60,000 nucleotides of DNA, taken from the NCBI GenBank assembly GCA_012295275.1, contig CM022674.1, positions 10,049,792-10,109,791 of the forward strand, written 5' to 3'. The stretch is from Chrysomallon squamiferum. Its lineage: Eukaryota; Mollusca; Gastropoda; Neomphalida; Peltospiridae. Made by a program: the position numbers and the translations under genes. Shown here in pieces: positions 36,601-50,167 of this stretch (positions are counted from its first letter, which is position 1; each line of letters opens with the position of its first letter). A model generated the notes under the pieces. That model was not told the origin of the DNA. It saw only the letters and a program-made list of their open reading frames with translations, and made no database searches.

Positions 36601-38892
36601 TATTAATTGCTTATTTTTAAACAGTAATCTATTGAATTGCTACATAAGTATGGTTGTAATTATAACAGGGAATGTCTGTATATCATTTACTGGTTCCTTA
36701 CATTTTATATGCAGAACAATCTGCATTATTTTATTCCAGATGGATCTATATGAACCATATATTACTTTGGTGCACCACTAATTTAAAAATTACTAGCTTT
36801 TCTACTACAGCGTAAATTATCTGTCTTGTGACATGTTGTTAATGCACTGACTTGTTATATGAGTTACTCAGAATGACCTACGTTTAATGAACCACTGTCC
36901 TTGCCATCCAGTGGCACACCCAGCTCTTTTGCAAGCTGCATCTGTAATTAACAAATCAATGAATATGTGTAAGAGTCACAGGAAAACAAATGACTTACTA
37001 TATTTGTTGGAATAATGGAATAAAGATCAAGAATTATTTGTAAACTCATGTAATAAGACATTTTAATGTAACAAAACCTTCACTATTCTCACTTTGACAC
37101 TAAATTCAATTTACAACACCTATTTTATAGCACATCTTTCTGATATTTTATACAATTATTCCATTTTCCCAGAACTATTAACTATTAAGATGATTTGTCT
37201 TCAAATAAATGAAGTACATTTTTCTCTGCAAATTTGCTTTGAGTAATGTTATATAAGATTATTTTATCTGTGTTGCTCAACTGCTAACCAAATTTTCAAT
37301 GGCTTTCTCCTGAGGAGGAGGATGTCGTCTAAGTAACGCCTTCTCCTTACAGAACTTATAGATCTTGTGAGCTACAGCCATGTTAGCCAAAAGCATAAAC
37401 TCTTCAATCAGTCTGAAAATTAGAAACATGGTTTAGATTTTTAGAACGTGTCATTGCACATTCAATCCACATATTTGTATTAGATCTCCACCTCAATGAC
37501 CTTTACAATGGTTAAGTAATAAACAAAATTTGCAGAAATTTTCTAAGCATCAGGTTCCTGCCCATCTCAGTTTTGTAACTGACTCAAATTTCAAATCCCA
37601 AATAGTTTGATTTTGGAAGATAATCAAATATATCTAATGCAGTTCAATGAAGGAAATTAATTATAAACATCCACTGGACAGGGTGATTAACATAAAGCTG
37701 CAGTTTAAATAACAAGCAACTGATCAGCAAACTAAAAAATTAACAATGATGACAGTATCATTTGAATAACAGGTTATCTACATGAATTTCATTTTAAAAT
37801 TAAGGTTTATTTATTTTGGGGGGATTACTGTTTATTAATGTTAACAGCTGGCCAAATAGTTTGTCTGTCTTTTTTTAACTGTCTGCAAAACAGCAATATT
37901 CTAAATACCAAACAAATTCACCACAATTTGAATTGAATATTTGAAGCTTTGCAGAACTACTTTACAAAGAATTGGAAAACAATCCATTTTACCAAATATA
38001 GATGTTAAAACATGCAATATAATATGACTGCACACACACATACACACAGACATTTAGAATTACAAAGAAATTAAGTATTATGAATGAACAATATAAGATG
38101 ATAGGATCTATATAAATAAATGATTCCATTAAAATTGTTACATGCTTCAAAATATTTTTAAAATATTTCAGTGTCATCACTATTCTTGTCATTTGTAATT
38201 AATATATTGGCCATTTTTTCAAAAGTATTGATTTCAGCTTAGTTCATTATTAATTTGATATGAAAACAATTTTAAAAGTAAAATAAAAATTGTTTACTTA
38301 TTACTGTCTTTTTGCTGATAGACAGAATAACCATTGGGTAATCCAGTTTCCTGGTCAAGTGTAAACTGTATTTTCACTTGGTCTAGTCGCAAAGCTCCTC
38401 CATCAAAACGAGCCTTACGTAAACACTTGGCTATCTGAAAAAAGAGGAAAAATTCTTATGTGAACCATTAAAAAATCAAATCTGAAATAATTTGCTAATT
38501 TGCATCACACCATGAGACAACACACCATGAATTACAGTAATAAAAAATATTTAAAATTAAAAAAGCAGTTTTCTGTTGGATATCTTTGAAAACAAATTTG
38601 GAACTGAGATTAAAGAAAACATGACTGTATGATTTTATATATATTCTTAAATAAACATCTATACTATGAAAAACAATAGTTATGCAGCCATCTCAAAGAC
38701 ACAATGTTATTAGCCATTGTTTACCTGCTGCAGAATCACAACCCTAGATGCTATGTCAGAGGCACAGAAACCAGTAGATACTGGTGGCAGATCTTCAGCT
38801 TTCCATTCTTTGTCTGGTTCTTCAATAAATCCCTGAAAACATTTAACATTTAAGAAGTCAGTGTATCAGTTCCTTTTTTATTTTGTATATGG

Positions 38893-38926
<34 letters not shown>

Positions 38927-41900
38927 TATAAATGAAAAATCTTAAAATGGAAATCTAATAATTTTTAATCTGTAAATGTTATTGTTCCTAAAATCAGTTT
39001 TTTTTCAAAATAAATACTTAACTAGTTATTGTTTTACATTTATGTGATACTCACTTGTGCATGTTCATAGCTTAGTTTCACACATGATCGAATAACAGAG
39101 CGTCCAAACCATTCATCAAATACCTACAAAATACTTTTACTCTTAATAAACTGAAAAGAGTAACACCATAAACATATAATAAAAGAAACTACAGAAATCT
39201 GAAATAGAAAGGTTTTGTAAAACTGTATTATTTGTTCTCAGATTTTTATATCTATTATTTATATATTATATATCTAATATAAAAGATTTAAATTTTTCCA
39301 CTGTTCACTCTCTGTTTAGGGATGAATAAAGTTGTAGCATTTGAGTAATTACATATAAACTACTCTTAATTAAAGTAAGAAAAACAAACAAAAAAAACAA
39401 GTGGCCACAAATAATTTTTACCCATACCAAGCTGATTCGAATTTTTGATAGTTAAAGTTAAAAACAAAATAATGAATAAATTTTAACAAGCCTGCTCATT
39501 AGAATTTACCTCCCCATTTTTATTCATTTTCCACACAACTGAGAATGTAAGTCTATCTTCATCAGGGTTCAGACTACACAACTTCTCACACAGTAACCGT
39601 GGCAACATTGGTATGACCTAAAAACAAATATATAAAAAATTAGAAGAAAAAAAAACATTTATTTGAATTACTGAGTTTCACTATGATATTCAGATTCATT
39701 TTTTATCGCATTATTTTTGTACCTTCTGCACTAGATACACACTGGTTGCCCTTCTTGCTGCTACACCATCCAAAGCAGTGTCATCATTCAAGAAGTAACT
39801 AACATCTGCAATGTGAACTCCAACTTCATATAGTCCTAAACACAGAGTGTAAAAATTTAAATATTTTAAATATTTTATATTAATAAAAATCAAACTAAGA
39901 ATTTGTTATCTATTTAGATATAAATAATAGTACTACTAACACTTCTGCTATTATTACTACTAATAATAATGAAAATGATTTTTTTTTAACAATAACAATA
40001 ATCAATAAAAAAGGTAATAACAATAGTGATGATAATAATAATAATAATATCAATGATTAATAAAACTTAAAGCTATTTAAAACTTATAAATCATATTTTT
40101 AGCATTATTTATTATTACAATAAAGGAAACAGAAAGTACACTTTACATTAAACATTTTTAACTAGAAATATTCTAAGATGTAACAACCATCATCTAGCTG
40201 TTCACATGAAACTGCATCATCCAAATCTCGAGCAGTTGACGGGTCGATTGTAAAAACACATTTCTGTCGAAAATCTCGACGGTCTTCATACTCCTCAGGA
40301 GGTATGTTCCAATGAGAATCTTGTGGAAGACAGGAAAGAACCTAATATGATAAATTAAAATTATTTCTCTGTATAAATCAAAATTTATGTGTATTTCAAA
40401 GTTTGACATAAAAATATACACTTTATCTCAAACAACATACTGAAGTATGTGTTTATATATTTTTTCAAAGCTCAGTGGTTTATATTCTTCTATTTAATCT
40501 GTAAATATTTTAAAAACAAAAAATAATAAAATCATTTTAGATCACTGCAGTAATGCTTGCTACAGGCTTACTTTTATGTCTTTTAATTTTGTTTTTGATC
40601 ACCAGATGAAATACAAAAAAAATATATTTACAACAAATTACCTTGTCGGAAAATTCACAGAATTCAACATCATTTTCAATGAGAATAGCTTCAGTCTCTG
40701 GTTCAATCTGACCAGCTTCACCAAGACTGCGTGAAAGATGTCTGTATAAAAAAAGAAGAAATAAGTTAACAACATTGTGTGAAAATATCTATGAAAATCA
40801 AGTAGTTTTGCAGAAGCCTACTTTTACTTCTATTCATGTGAATATAAAAAACAAAGCTAGGTATTTGTATACAAGAGTAACATTTTTAGTTAAAGCTTAA
40901 AGCAAACAGTAAATTATGAAAGATGATAAAAGGTTTATTACCCATTAGCAAAAGCAGATGTTTCCTTCCAATCTGATATCCTAGCAATGTAAAGAGTATT
41001 TGCATGGTCGTTTGGTCTGCTCAGAAAATCTATCGACAGAACAATGTTAATAACTAAATATCAATATCAATACTACATGTTAACAAAATAAGCATATTTA
41101 ACTGTATGTATTCTTTAACATTTTTATTGACAGATTAATATTGCTACCATAACACTGATACATTTCCTCCAAGTATTTTTAACATAGCTTTCATCTGCTA
41201 AACATAAATGAATTTAACATAAAAGTTATTTAACTAAATATATGAACACATTCTAATTTTTATGTTTTTATCATTTCAGGCACAATAATTTTTCTGCTAA
41301 CAAAATAATACATAAACTGATGCAAGAGGTTAGTTTATTTTAAATTTTTTATTTGCATGATGTTATTCATCCTTTGTAAGCCTGAGGAATTTATTATTTC
41401 TGATGTCCAAATTAATAAACTGGTAACTAGAAAGTATGCATAATACTTGTATTCCATTGCAGGTGTACTTATATAGAAAAAGAATGTACCTTCAGGACAT
41501 TCTACAACTGGTACTTGAATTCTTGGCAAGCGACTGTCTGTAGGTGAAAACAGTGCAAAGTTCTTGTTGTTGTCTTTCATTGGTTTAATATAACCACCAC
41601 AGGCTCTTGGATGCTTCTTTTCAATAATAGCAACTACCTATAAAAATATATGTAAATAAAATTAGTTAATGTTAGAAATTTTACAATAGGGATAAAAAAA
41701 AGAGTAAATAAATATAAATAATACAAAACTTTTGATTAAGAAATTCTAATACTGCAAGTGTTAATGTTACAGCAACTGGTACACAATTTGATTTTTGTAC
41801 ATATTATTCTTGTTTAAAACAATCTATAACAAAATCTATACATAACAAAATCTATACATAACAATAAAACACATTGCAGTAGAAGTGATGCTATTTGAAA

Positions 41901-44900
41901 AAATTTCTACTAAGATACCATGAAGAATAAATATTTTCTTTATACCTTTCCTGTTTTTTGGAGATATTTATCTTGCTTCTTAGAATCATCATTTTTAGCA
42001 TGTTCTCTTGGCTGACAACTAGAAAAAAGTTTCTTGGCAACAGGACTGCCATCTTGCAGAATATCATTCAGTGTAGTATAGTTTGCTTTTTTATCTGATT
42101 TTGGAGAGTTTATTTGTCTTGTGGGTGAGTTGTTTTCTTGAAAATCACACAATTTAACACTCTCACAAAGTTTGTCAGTGAGTGACTGATTCTCTGCAGT
42201 ACTGTCATTCACTGCCACATCATCAACATCATCATCTTCAATTATTACATCTGGTCCTGAATCATCACTGTCCTCATCAGCAACAGGATCTGTGGCAGCA
42301 CCAACTGATGTTTCATAATTTTCTAGGTCGTCTGTGTACACCTTATCAAAAAAGCAAAATGACAACGTAACTAATCATTGCTGTAATTATATCTTTAAAG
42401 ATTAGTTTATAGCTCTATATCTATTTATTTATGGAACAGTATCTATAATTGGCTTTCATTAATAATAACATAATATATTCACATGATTTTCCATTATGTT
42501 TACGTGTAGGATGAAGTTTAATTATTTATCACTAGTAATAATGACAATATTAAACAGAAAAAGCATATTTTTAAATAAAATATCTTCAGATAAATTACAA
42601 AAAAAGTGTGTACTATACCCTCCAATAAGTCCTGTCTAATATTTGAACTGCAACTACATCACCATTCAGTGCTCGGTTTCTGTACTTCATGCCAGGAATA
42701 TAGATGTCAGCACTGCCATCCTGATGTAAAAAATAAAAGGCTAATTACCACCTCTAATTAATAATAATAATAATGTTTATATGTATATAAAACAAGATGA
42801 CCATAAGAATGCACCTGTCTTAATAAACAATTTCATAGACAATGTGTTAGTTCATGTTTTTAGTGCAACAGATATTAAGTGGACATACTAGGCAAAAAAA
42901 TCTGAAAATGCGAAGAAACAAAATTGTTTCTAAATTTTTTGACATGTTGATTAAGAAAATATATATACAAAATCCACTTCTTCAGATAAATGGCTCAAAT
43001 CACATTTTACAAAATACAAATCAATATTTCTGTACATTTTTCACTTTTCTATTTTTTTATTTATTATAACATTAATCACCTAGAAAATGGTAATTTATTA
43101 GAAAGCAAAAAGAAATTGTTGAGAAACCATTGAAATTAATATATTATTGCAATATCAATTATTGTTTAAAATAATGGTTATTAAGCAAGTATCAATAAAA
43201 AATGCAATCACACACCCACACACTTATTTTATCTTTTTTTTTTTTTAAATGGGCTTTTTAATAAGCTTGCCAGAACAAGTCACAGGTGGATGGATAATGG
43301 AGAGAAAATAATGAAATTTAAGAATACCAAAAAAAAAAAGTAACTTACTGGGAGAGGAACATAAGAATCTTCAAAGTTTTTAGGATTCACTCGAATGATT
43401 CCCTGAAAATTATATACAGAAGTTAATGTAAAGCTAGAGATTAAAGCTGAAAAAGAAGAAATAGAACATTTATATTAATGAAAAAAGTTGTATTGATATT
43501 TAAAACCTATAATGCAAAGTTCTAATCAAAAATATTTTGTTACTGCATTATTCAAAATTAATTTAATGTAAAATAAAAAGATAAAACTAATGTTCATTAA
43601 TGTAATTTTTAGTTGAATACTTAAAACAAATCATTAGAAATATCTGTATTATTTTTTCTTTTAGTATTCAATATACAATCATATTTGTGTCACAAATGTA
43701 AAAAGGAATGTACTACCTGGATTAGCTGATTTCTTTTCAATCCATCAGACACTTTGTCTAATGGCCAGTATAACTCAAATATCTACAATAACAAATATAC
43801 TTTTGTTTCAATGGGTCTAATACTACTGACATAACTGGCTGCTACATTTTCAAAACATTTCACCTAGTGGCCTATTTTACCTAAAGGACTAGTTTTTTCA
43901 TTTTAAATTACTTTGTCTACAAGCGTGTATTCCTGGAAGTATACTATCTGTAAAATCAAGTAATTTAATGTATATTTATTATTTTTATTTTCAGTTACAC
44001 TGTGTTGTTTGCTGTGAAACAAATAAAACAAAATGTGAAAGCAAAGTGTGCTCAGACATTTGCATGTACCACCCAATGAAACCTTTAAATATATAAACAA
44101 TATTCTGATATGTGTATTAAATAAAACTGTAAATTATAGGCAATAAATTTTAATATTAAGTGCTACAAACCATTTTCTTCCTATCTCTATTTCCATGACC
44201 TTTATTATCAGTTTTCTTAGAATTTTCTTCATGTGTTTTATCTTGGTTTCTTTGTTTCCCTCTGTATCTAACAGATTCATGAACTCTGTGTTCATTCATG
44301 TTTTCTTCTTCACAATTTTTATTGTTTTTATTGCAGTCATAAACATTTTGTGGTTTGTTACAATCACGAGTTTCATTCATAGTGAATTTGTTTTTATTTT
44401 TTGTCTTAACTTTTTTCTTTGTTCTTTGGTCAATACTTTCTTTTGCATTCGTATTTACATCCTTCTTCTGACTGGTTGGTGCCAAATCTATTGCTTAAAA
44501 ATAAAAATAAAAAGGTATTAAATAACCAGACATAAAGAAAATTTATCAACATTTCTTAATGCATATGTATGTATTTACCAATGATAAAAAAAGGAATTTT
44601 CTCAACTTTAATGCAGTGTTTATGAAACCAGCTATCTGTTTTAACTACTGAAGGTTTTTCAACTTACTATGTTTATATATGGTCATTGTTCACAGCTTTT
44701 AAAATTAAGTACATTCAAAAGAAATGCTGACACCAGACAGGAATTAAATTTAAAAGATTCTGACATTGGGTTATGTGCACTCTTTAATAAAAAACAACAG
44801 TGATTATACTAGTAAAACAAATTACTAAAGCTACCTAATTTATAAAATCATCTTCTAATTAGCAAATCCTTTAGTTTTAAAATATATAGACAGAAATATT

Positions 44901-45420
44901 AGCTTTAAAAAACTGTAAGCCAAAGTATGTTGCAATCAAATGTGAATCACAGAAAATCTCACTCCCCAGTTATTTTTATTAACACATTTATTTTATTATT
45001 CTGTGTGCATTTGTCATCTCAGAGAATATGCATTTAACAAACGTACTCTCCCTGATAAACTCATTTGATGTACAGAGTACTGTAGTTTATTCAAGTAGTG
45101 TTCCAATATAAACACTTTCAACTGATTTCATATAATTTATATGATGTAGCTGGATAATAATACTTTTTTATTTTACTTTTTTTTGTTTTATTATTATCAA
45201 TAACAGCTTTATGTAATAGATTTTGTTTTGATTTTTTGTTTTCTTAGAGCAAATATCTAATCACATCAAAGTTTATATAACAACATTTTATAAAGTTGTT
45301 AACCAGAGTAATTTCAGCTCTTATGATTATAATTTATGGTAATAAAATATTTCTAAATAATTCTGCAAACATACCTTTTTTAAAATTTACTTCAGAATCA
45401 TCAGAACACTTTGCTGCCAT
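33691..45420 (-). CDS. DIS3L2: DIS3L2, 3'-5' exoribonuclease (951 aa)
   Basis: Twenty-three coding exons were traced: 45375-45420 (ATG at 45418-45420), 44171-44493, 43717-43782, 43349-43402, 42619-42720, 41946-42341, 41490-41637, 40942-41029, 40642-40741, 40188-40341, 39723-39835, 39510-39617, 39055-39123, 38725-38832, 38298-38434, 37289-37412, 36882-36941, 36386-36472, 35804-35951, 35324-35454, 34890-34994, 34253-34420 and 33691-33711 (stop TGA). They total 2856 nt, in phase throughout. Exons 3-9 encode the cold-shock domains and an acidic insert ([10 protein letters not shown]). Exons 10-19 are the RNB nuclease: catalytic acidic cluster [56 protein letters not shown] and [18 protein letters not shown]. 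The S1-like domain ends the protein. There is no PIN domain, which separates it from DIS3. DIS3L2 degrades oligouridylated RNAs in the cytoplasm. The N-terminal exon 2 is very Lys/Asn-rich and poorly conserved. Confidence 0.96.
38894..38925. repeat. (TG)n microsatellite in a DIS3L2 intron
   Basis: About 16 perfect TG units lie between DIS3L2 exons 13 and 14. Confidence 0.95.
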
Positions 45421-45607
45421 GGTATATTAATCACAGCCTGTAACCTATACAAATATTACATGCACCAGTTTCACAATTCACCGTCTATTGCAATAAACTC
45501 AATGATAAATAAACCTGAATTTTGTTTTTACTGATTTACTGATTTAGTGATTTACATGATTTAGAATCTAATAACACAAATATTAATTATTTTTCTTTAC
45601 GTGTATA

Positions 45608-45638
<31 letters not shown>

Positions 45639-47718
45639 CAGATAAATATAAATGATATAGATATAATCATATATATATTATTATATGCACATAATATATA
45701 TATATATATATGAATAAAGCGTGTTTTATATCATAAGTAACCTAGAATAACATAAGAACTTATCTTATATAAAGTTAATTTAAATTATTACAAACCACCA
45801 CGAACGAGATACTGAAAGTTAGCTGTCTAAAATCAAATAAAATGTTCGTATCGTTTGTGATTTAATTTCCTCCTTTTACTTAATGGCACAAAACTTTTAG
45901 GTTTCCAAAACAGAGCTAGCATCGGTTTGAAACGTTTCGTTGTTGTTGTTTAGTTACATAGGTAATGGAAGATATACTTAAAATTGTACAGTTCTCGAAA
46001 TTTTTTGTCCTCAATAAAATATTTTGTTATTATTATTAAAAGCAGATGAAGTAGTAATGTACTAGTATAGTTGAATAGTAGTAGTAATATAGATCTTTTC
46101 TATTTTCTTTTATCGTTTTATTAACAACTATAATGATCAATATTCATGATTTCATTATGTAAAGTAACCTGACTTGGAGATCATTAAGGTAAATAAGATT
46201 TGTAATTTATTTCCTTTCAGAACTTATTCACGACTGAGAATCTATGCAGTTTTCTGTAAACTATAAATACTGAAGATTATACGTTAATAAATGTATATTT
46301 AATATACACTTAAAAGAAAGCCTGAAAGAAAATAATTCTCTAAGTTATCGGCTGTCAGTTGAAATAAGGTGTTCGAGGCAATCCTGTAATACCATTAAAT
46401 AGAATTGTTTTTTTTTTTTTATTTTTTTTTTTTTTTTTTTTTTTTTTTTGTGAATTAAAGACACGATTTTATATATTTATATATAATGACAGCCGACAGC
46501 TTAGGGAAATATTTTCTTCCATAATTGTTTTATTTTTAATGCTGGAATACCATTACCAAAACAACAAAAATAAATAAATAAATATATATATATATATTAT
46601 CGCAGCAGAAAGATGCCACAGCCCTACTCATATGAAACGGAATGGAATTTATTTCATTTTGACTTATTTCTCTATCATACAGAAATTCTCATGGGCGTGT
46701 TCGACGTAAATTCGATTTACGTCATCTGAGAAATCGCTAATAATTTAGGTAAAACTAGATGTTGTTTAAAATGATTATATCACTAGAACAAATCAGTATA
46801 TAAATTATTATCTTTGTTGTTGTTGTTTGCTTTTTTTTTTTTTTTTTTTTTTTTTTTTTCCGTTTGTTTTTGTTGACGATTTCACCCTGGTATCTCGAGA
46901 TGTAGAAAATTAGATAATATAATAGGTTTCAATCCCCGTTAATTCTCGCAGTGTTAATTAAAATACATTATGTTATTACTATCCAACCTATAACTGTTGG
47001 ATTATCTATTATTATAAAGTGAAGGAGGGCAAAACCAATTGGAATTTCGTTATTGAAAACTAATAGTTTTATATTAATATAATTCTTCTTCTTTTTTTTT
47101 TCAAAATATTTTAGTTAAAAAACATAATAATAATACTAATAATAATTATAAAAAGAAAGAAAAGCAAAACAAAGAAAAATTAATAATCGCTGTTTTATTA
47201 CTAATTTCGGAAAGAGAAAATAATCTATTGATTATTGATTATTTTCTCATTCGGAAATCAGTGTATATCGGTTTAGAGAATAGGCATAACATTATCTTAG
47301 CAATGATCCCCATTTGATGTAAACGATTATTAATATCAAAACCTTTATTTAAAAAACAACAACAAAAGAAAACAATGAAAGAAACAAAGAAAATTAATAA
47401 TAGACTATTACTGTTTCATTACTAATTTTAACTATGGAGAGAGAAAATTGTATATTACCCACTATGGTTAATAAAAATGTATTTCATAAACCAGTCATGG
47501 GGCACCAACTAGATGGGAAAAGCAAATAGAAATATTATTACGTTTAACACTATGATTATGAAACGGTTATATCTCATTTGCGCTTCTCATTAGCTTCTCT
47601 GAAGCAGACATATTGAAATATGTGTTTGAGAAAATATAATTCATAAATAATAATCATGTATTTCAATAAAATAACAAACAAATGGATTATGTGTAAAAAT
47701 TAAAATATTTATTCTGAA
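45421..47718. other. Upstream flank of DIS3L2
   Basis: Promoter side of DIS3L2 and 3' flank of the Tctex1 gene. It contains an ATT microsatellite (about 45610-45636), AT-rich dinucleotide runs (45660-45710), two long poly-T tracts (about 46411-46449 and 46831-46859) and a small inverted-repeat element (46324-46520). A short imperfect palindrome at about 47204-47250 and a weak direct repeat of 47175-47225 near 47385-47445 are also present. No gene is supported. Confidence 0.5.
46324..46520. repeat. MITE-like element: 34-bp inverted repeats around a poly-T core
   Basis: 46324-46357 and 46487-46520 are inverted repeats matching at 29 of 34 positions; the inner ends share TCGGCTGTCA. The central part holds a long T tract at about 46411-46449. 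Size (about 197 bp) and structure suggest a MITE or foldback insertion. No target duplication is clear. Confidence 0.7.
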
Positions 47719-48252
47719 TTATTCAAAATATAACCCATAAATCATAGCAATTGCGAAAAGAGATGAGTTTGTAAATTTGACGCTTACAAAACAGTCTGTG
47801 TCTTTGTTCCACAGACAGCGACTTCCAAACTGCATGCCAACTTTTTCCTTAAGACCACCAATACTTACAATGGCAACTAATTTGTAATGACTGATAGCAA
47901 GAGCTTTAATTTTTTCCATAATATTTCCAGCCAAAGTCTGTGATAAAACTATGCACGTGCTTGGGTCATAAACCACTTCCTTTAAGTTGTCCATTAGAAC
48001 TTTTTCTGTAACATTCTCCAGCTCCTTTATTTTCAATGGAGTGTCCTTTTTTTGAGACGGATTTCCTTGTTTGCTTCTTTTTCCATAGCAGACTGGTTTC
48101 GGGGGAACCAGTGAGATGGGTGAGCAGAGTTGTTTAACAGGACTGCTTTGATCCAGAGGCGTCAAAAGATGTTTAGCATTTTTAGATCTTTGTTTTTTCT
48201 TCATGGTGTTACAGGCTCTGCTTGATTGTTTTGCTCTGTCCATCATACTCAT
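47719..48252 (-). CDS. Tctex1-domain dynein light chain (177 aa), single exon
   Basis: An uninterrupted frame starts at ATG 48250-48252 (MSMMDRAKQ) and ends at 47719. Residues about 1-75 are basic and Ser/Pro-rich, without similarity I recognise. Residues about 80-177 are a Tctex1/DYNLT domain: a helical part with VLMDNLKEVVYDPSTC, the segment MEKIKALAISHYKLVAIVSI, then KVGMQFGSRCLWNKDTD and the closing SLFAIAMIYGLYFE. Such proteins are dynein light chains; the DYNLT2/4/5 subgroup with a long N-terminus is often ciliary or axonemal. The size fits DYNLT4- or DYNLT5-type members, but I cannot choose the orthologue. The frame continues upstream of the ATG without a stop, and an ACTTAG near 48307 could be an acceptor for an untranslated exon. 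The lack of introns is unusual beside its neighbours. Confidence 0.85.
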   Translation of the reverse strand: MSMMDRAKQSSRACNTMKKKQRSKNAKHLLTPLDQSSPVKQLCSPISLVPPKPVCYGKRSKQGNPSQKKDTPLKIKELENVTEKVLMDNLKEVVYDPSTCIVLSQTLAGNIMEKIKALAISHYKLVAIVSIGGLKEKVGMQFGSRCLWNKDTDCFVSVKFTNSSLFAIAMIYGLYFE

Positions 48253-50122
48253 ATTGAAATAAACAAAATTTCTTGTACAAAATGGCAAATCATATAACAA
48301 TTGTCACCTAAGTATTTTCAGGTGAACAGCCACATAATGTTTCGAATGCTCCTTCAACAAAGAACAAATCAAACCTTTTAAAAGTTAATAAACAGATGAA
48401 TTAAATACCATCTTTTTATTATTAATTTTAATCCTGGATAGAAAGGAAAGGTCATTTGTTTGTGTTTTTTTTTTTTTTAAATCTCATTTATAGTTACCTT
48501 CTAAGTCATTAAATAAAATACAAACATAACACCAATCAAAACCAAACATTGTGGAATCTGGATTTTTTTTCAACAGGAGTCATTTTTCTCTTCGGAAAAA
48601 CTGACATGCTCAGAGAACAAAATAGGTGTTACTAGAAGAATTCAAGATCTAATAATTCACCTTGACATGTTGTGGGAGAAAAGTCAATGATGTAACATTA
48701 TGCTGTATGTTATTTGGCTCAGAAATTCTATTAATGCCCAAAAGGTATTAATGAGATTATTTCTCAGTAAATATGAATAAGCTGGTTGTTAATACTTCTG
48801 ATTAGCTGGTTTCAAAGCAACACAGGCTTGTTTCTCTGTAACAATAACAAAGGTTGAACCAATTAACATTGACTGTGTTTAATGACATACTAGCATATTT
48901 TGTTTTTTACGTTTATGGAAATAGGATTTAGGAATGAGGGGTATGCTAAATTCCACAGGGCTGAATGGTGTATGAAGGATACAGTATTGTAGTTTTATTT
49001 TAATTATTTTATTATTTTTTCTCTCTCTTTTTACTTTTATTATTATTATTTTTTTATATTATTATTTATTATTTCTTCCCTTTTTTTTTTCTTCTTTTTT
49101 TTCAAAAAATGCATTTTTCTTATTGTGAGCAGATAACAGAAGTAGTATTGAATTATTTCTGTGGAAATTGGGACGAACCCACACATAAACATTTCAAACT
49201 AACAATAAATCATCCAATCAGAATAAATTTGGAATGTGAATCAATATTTAAGATTATTTTGAATAGGCATTTTATTTATTTATTTATTTATTTATTTATT
49301 ATTAGAAGTAGTAGTAGTAGTAGTCATAATTTATTTATTTATTTAAGCATTACGTGAGCTCCCATGAGAAAAGCCAAAAATTCGGTAATCAAATTTATTT
49401 AATTTCAACAAATTCGTGAACAAAATTAAATTCCAAAATGAACTGGACAGCTGCTGATCATAGAAGAAGGCAAGAATAAAACCAGTAAAAAAAAATAGGC
49501 AAGAATAAAACCAGTTGCAGAAAGACAAACCACTAAAACAAAAAACATAATAATAATAAAAATGAACAAAAACGAGCCTGACACATATATGTATTTTTCA
49601 GCAATAAAAATATTTTCATAATATTGGCTGAATAAAAATTGCAAAAAATTAAATTAGTTTTTGCCTCATGACATATATGTTTGATTTTGGACACTTGTCA
49701 TTATTCAGATATATTCAGACCGGTGAATAAAAATATCAAATTGGACCGAAATGGAAAGAACAAGACCGACGAAATAGAACTTGTAGAGATGAAGACTATT
49801 TTATTACTATGCCACCTCTTCATAATAACCTCTGTCTTTTTATTATTTTAAACTGTGTTTTGCTATAAATATACAAAGCTGTTTCAATTTAACATGGTCA
49901 ACAATCAGTTATAGATTCGGAAGCTTTTTTCTTTAAATTAATTAATTTTTTTTATTTTAATTTTTTTTTTTTTTAATGACTCAACATCCCAAAACAAAAA
50001 GCTATCACATTTTTCTTTCTTTTTCTGTTATTCAAATGGTATGCAAGGAAACATCTTGTAACTAAGGAAAAAATTCAAATCTATTAAGGAGAATGTTGTT
50101 TTAACTTTGTTTATTTATTTTC

Positions 50123-50167
<45 letters not shown>

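Noticed and set aside
36243-36620. 125-codon plus-strand frame
   Set aside because: Covers DIS3L2 exon 18 on the opposite strand; no own similarity.
42182-42370. His-rich plus-strand frame
   Set aside because: Antisense of the acidic DIS3L2 exon 6.
44195-44521. Phe/Ile-rich plus-strand frame
   Set aside because: It is the antisense shadow of DIS3L2 exon 2, which is Lys/Asn-rich.
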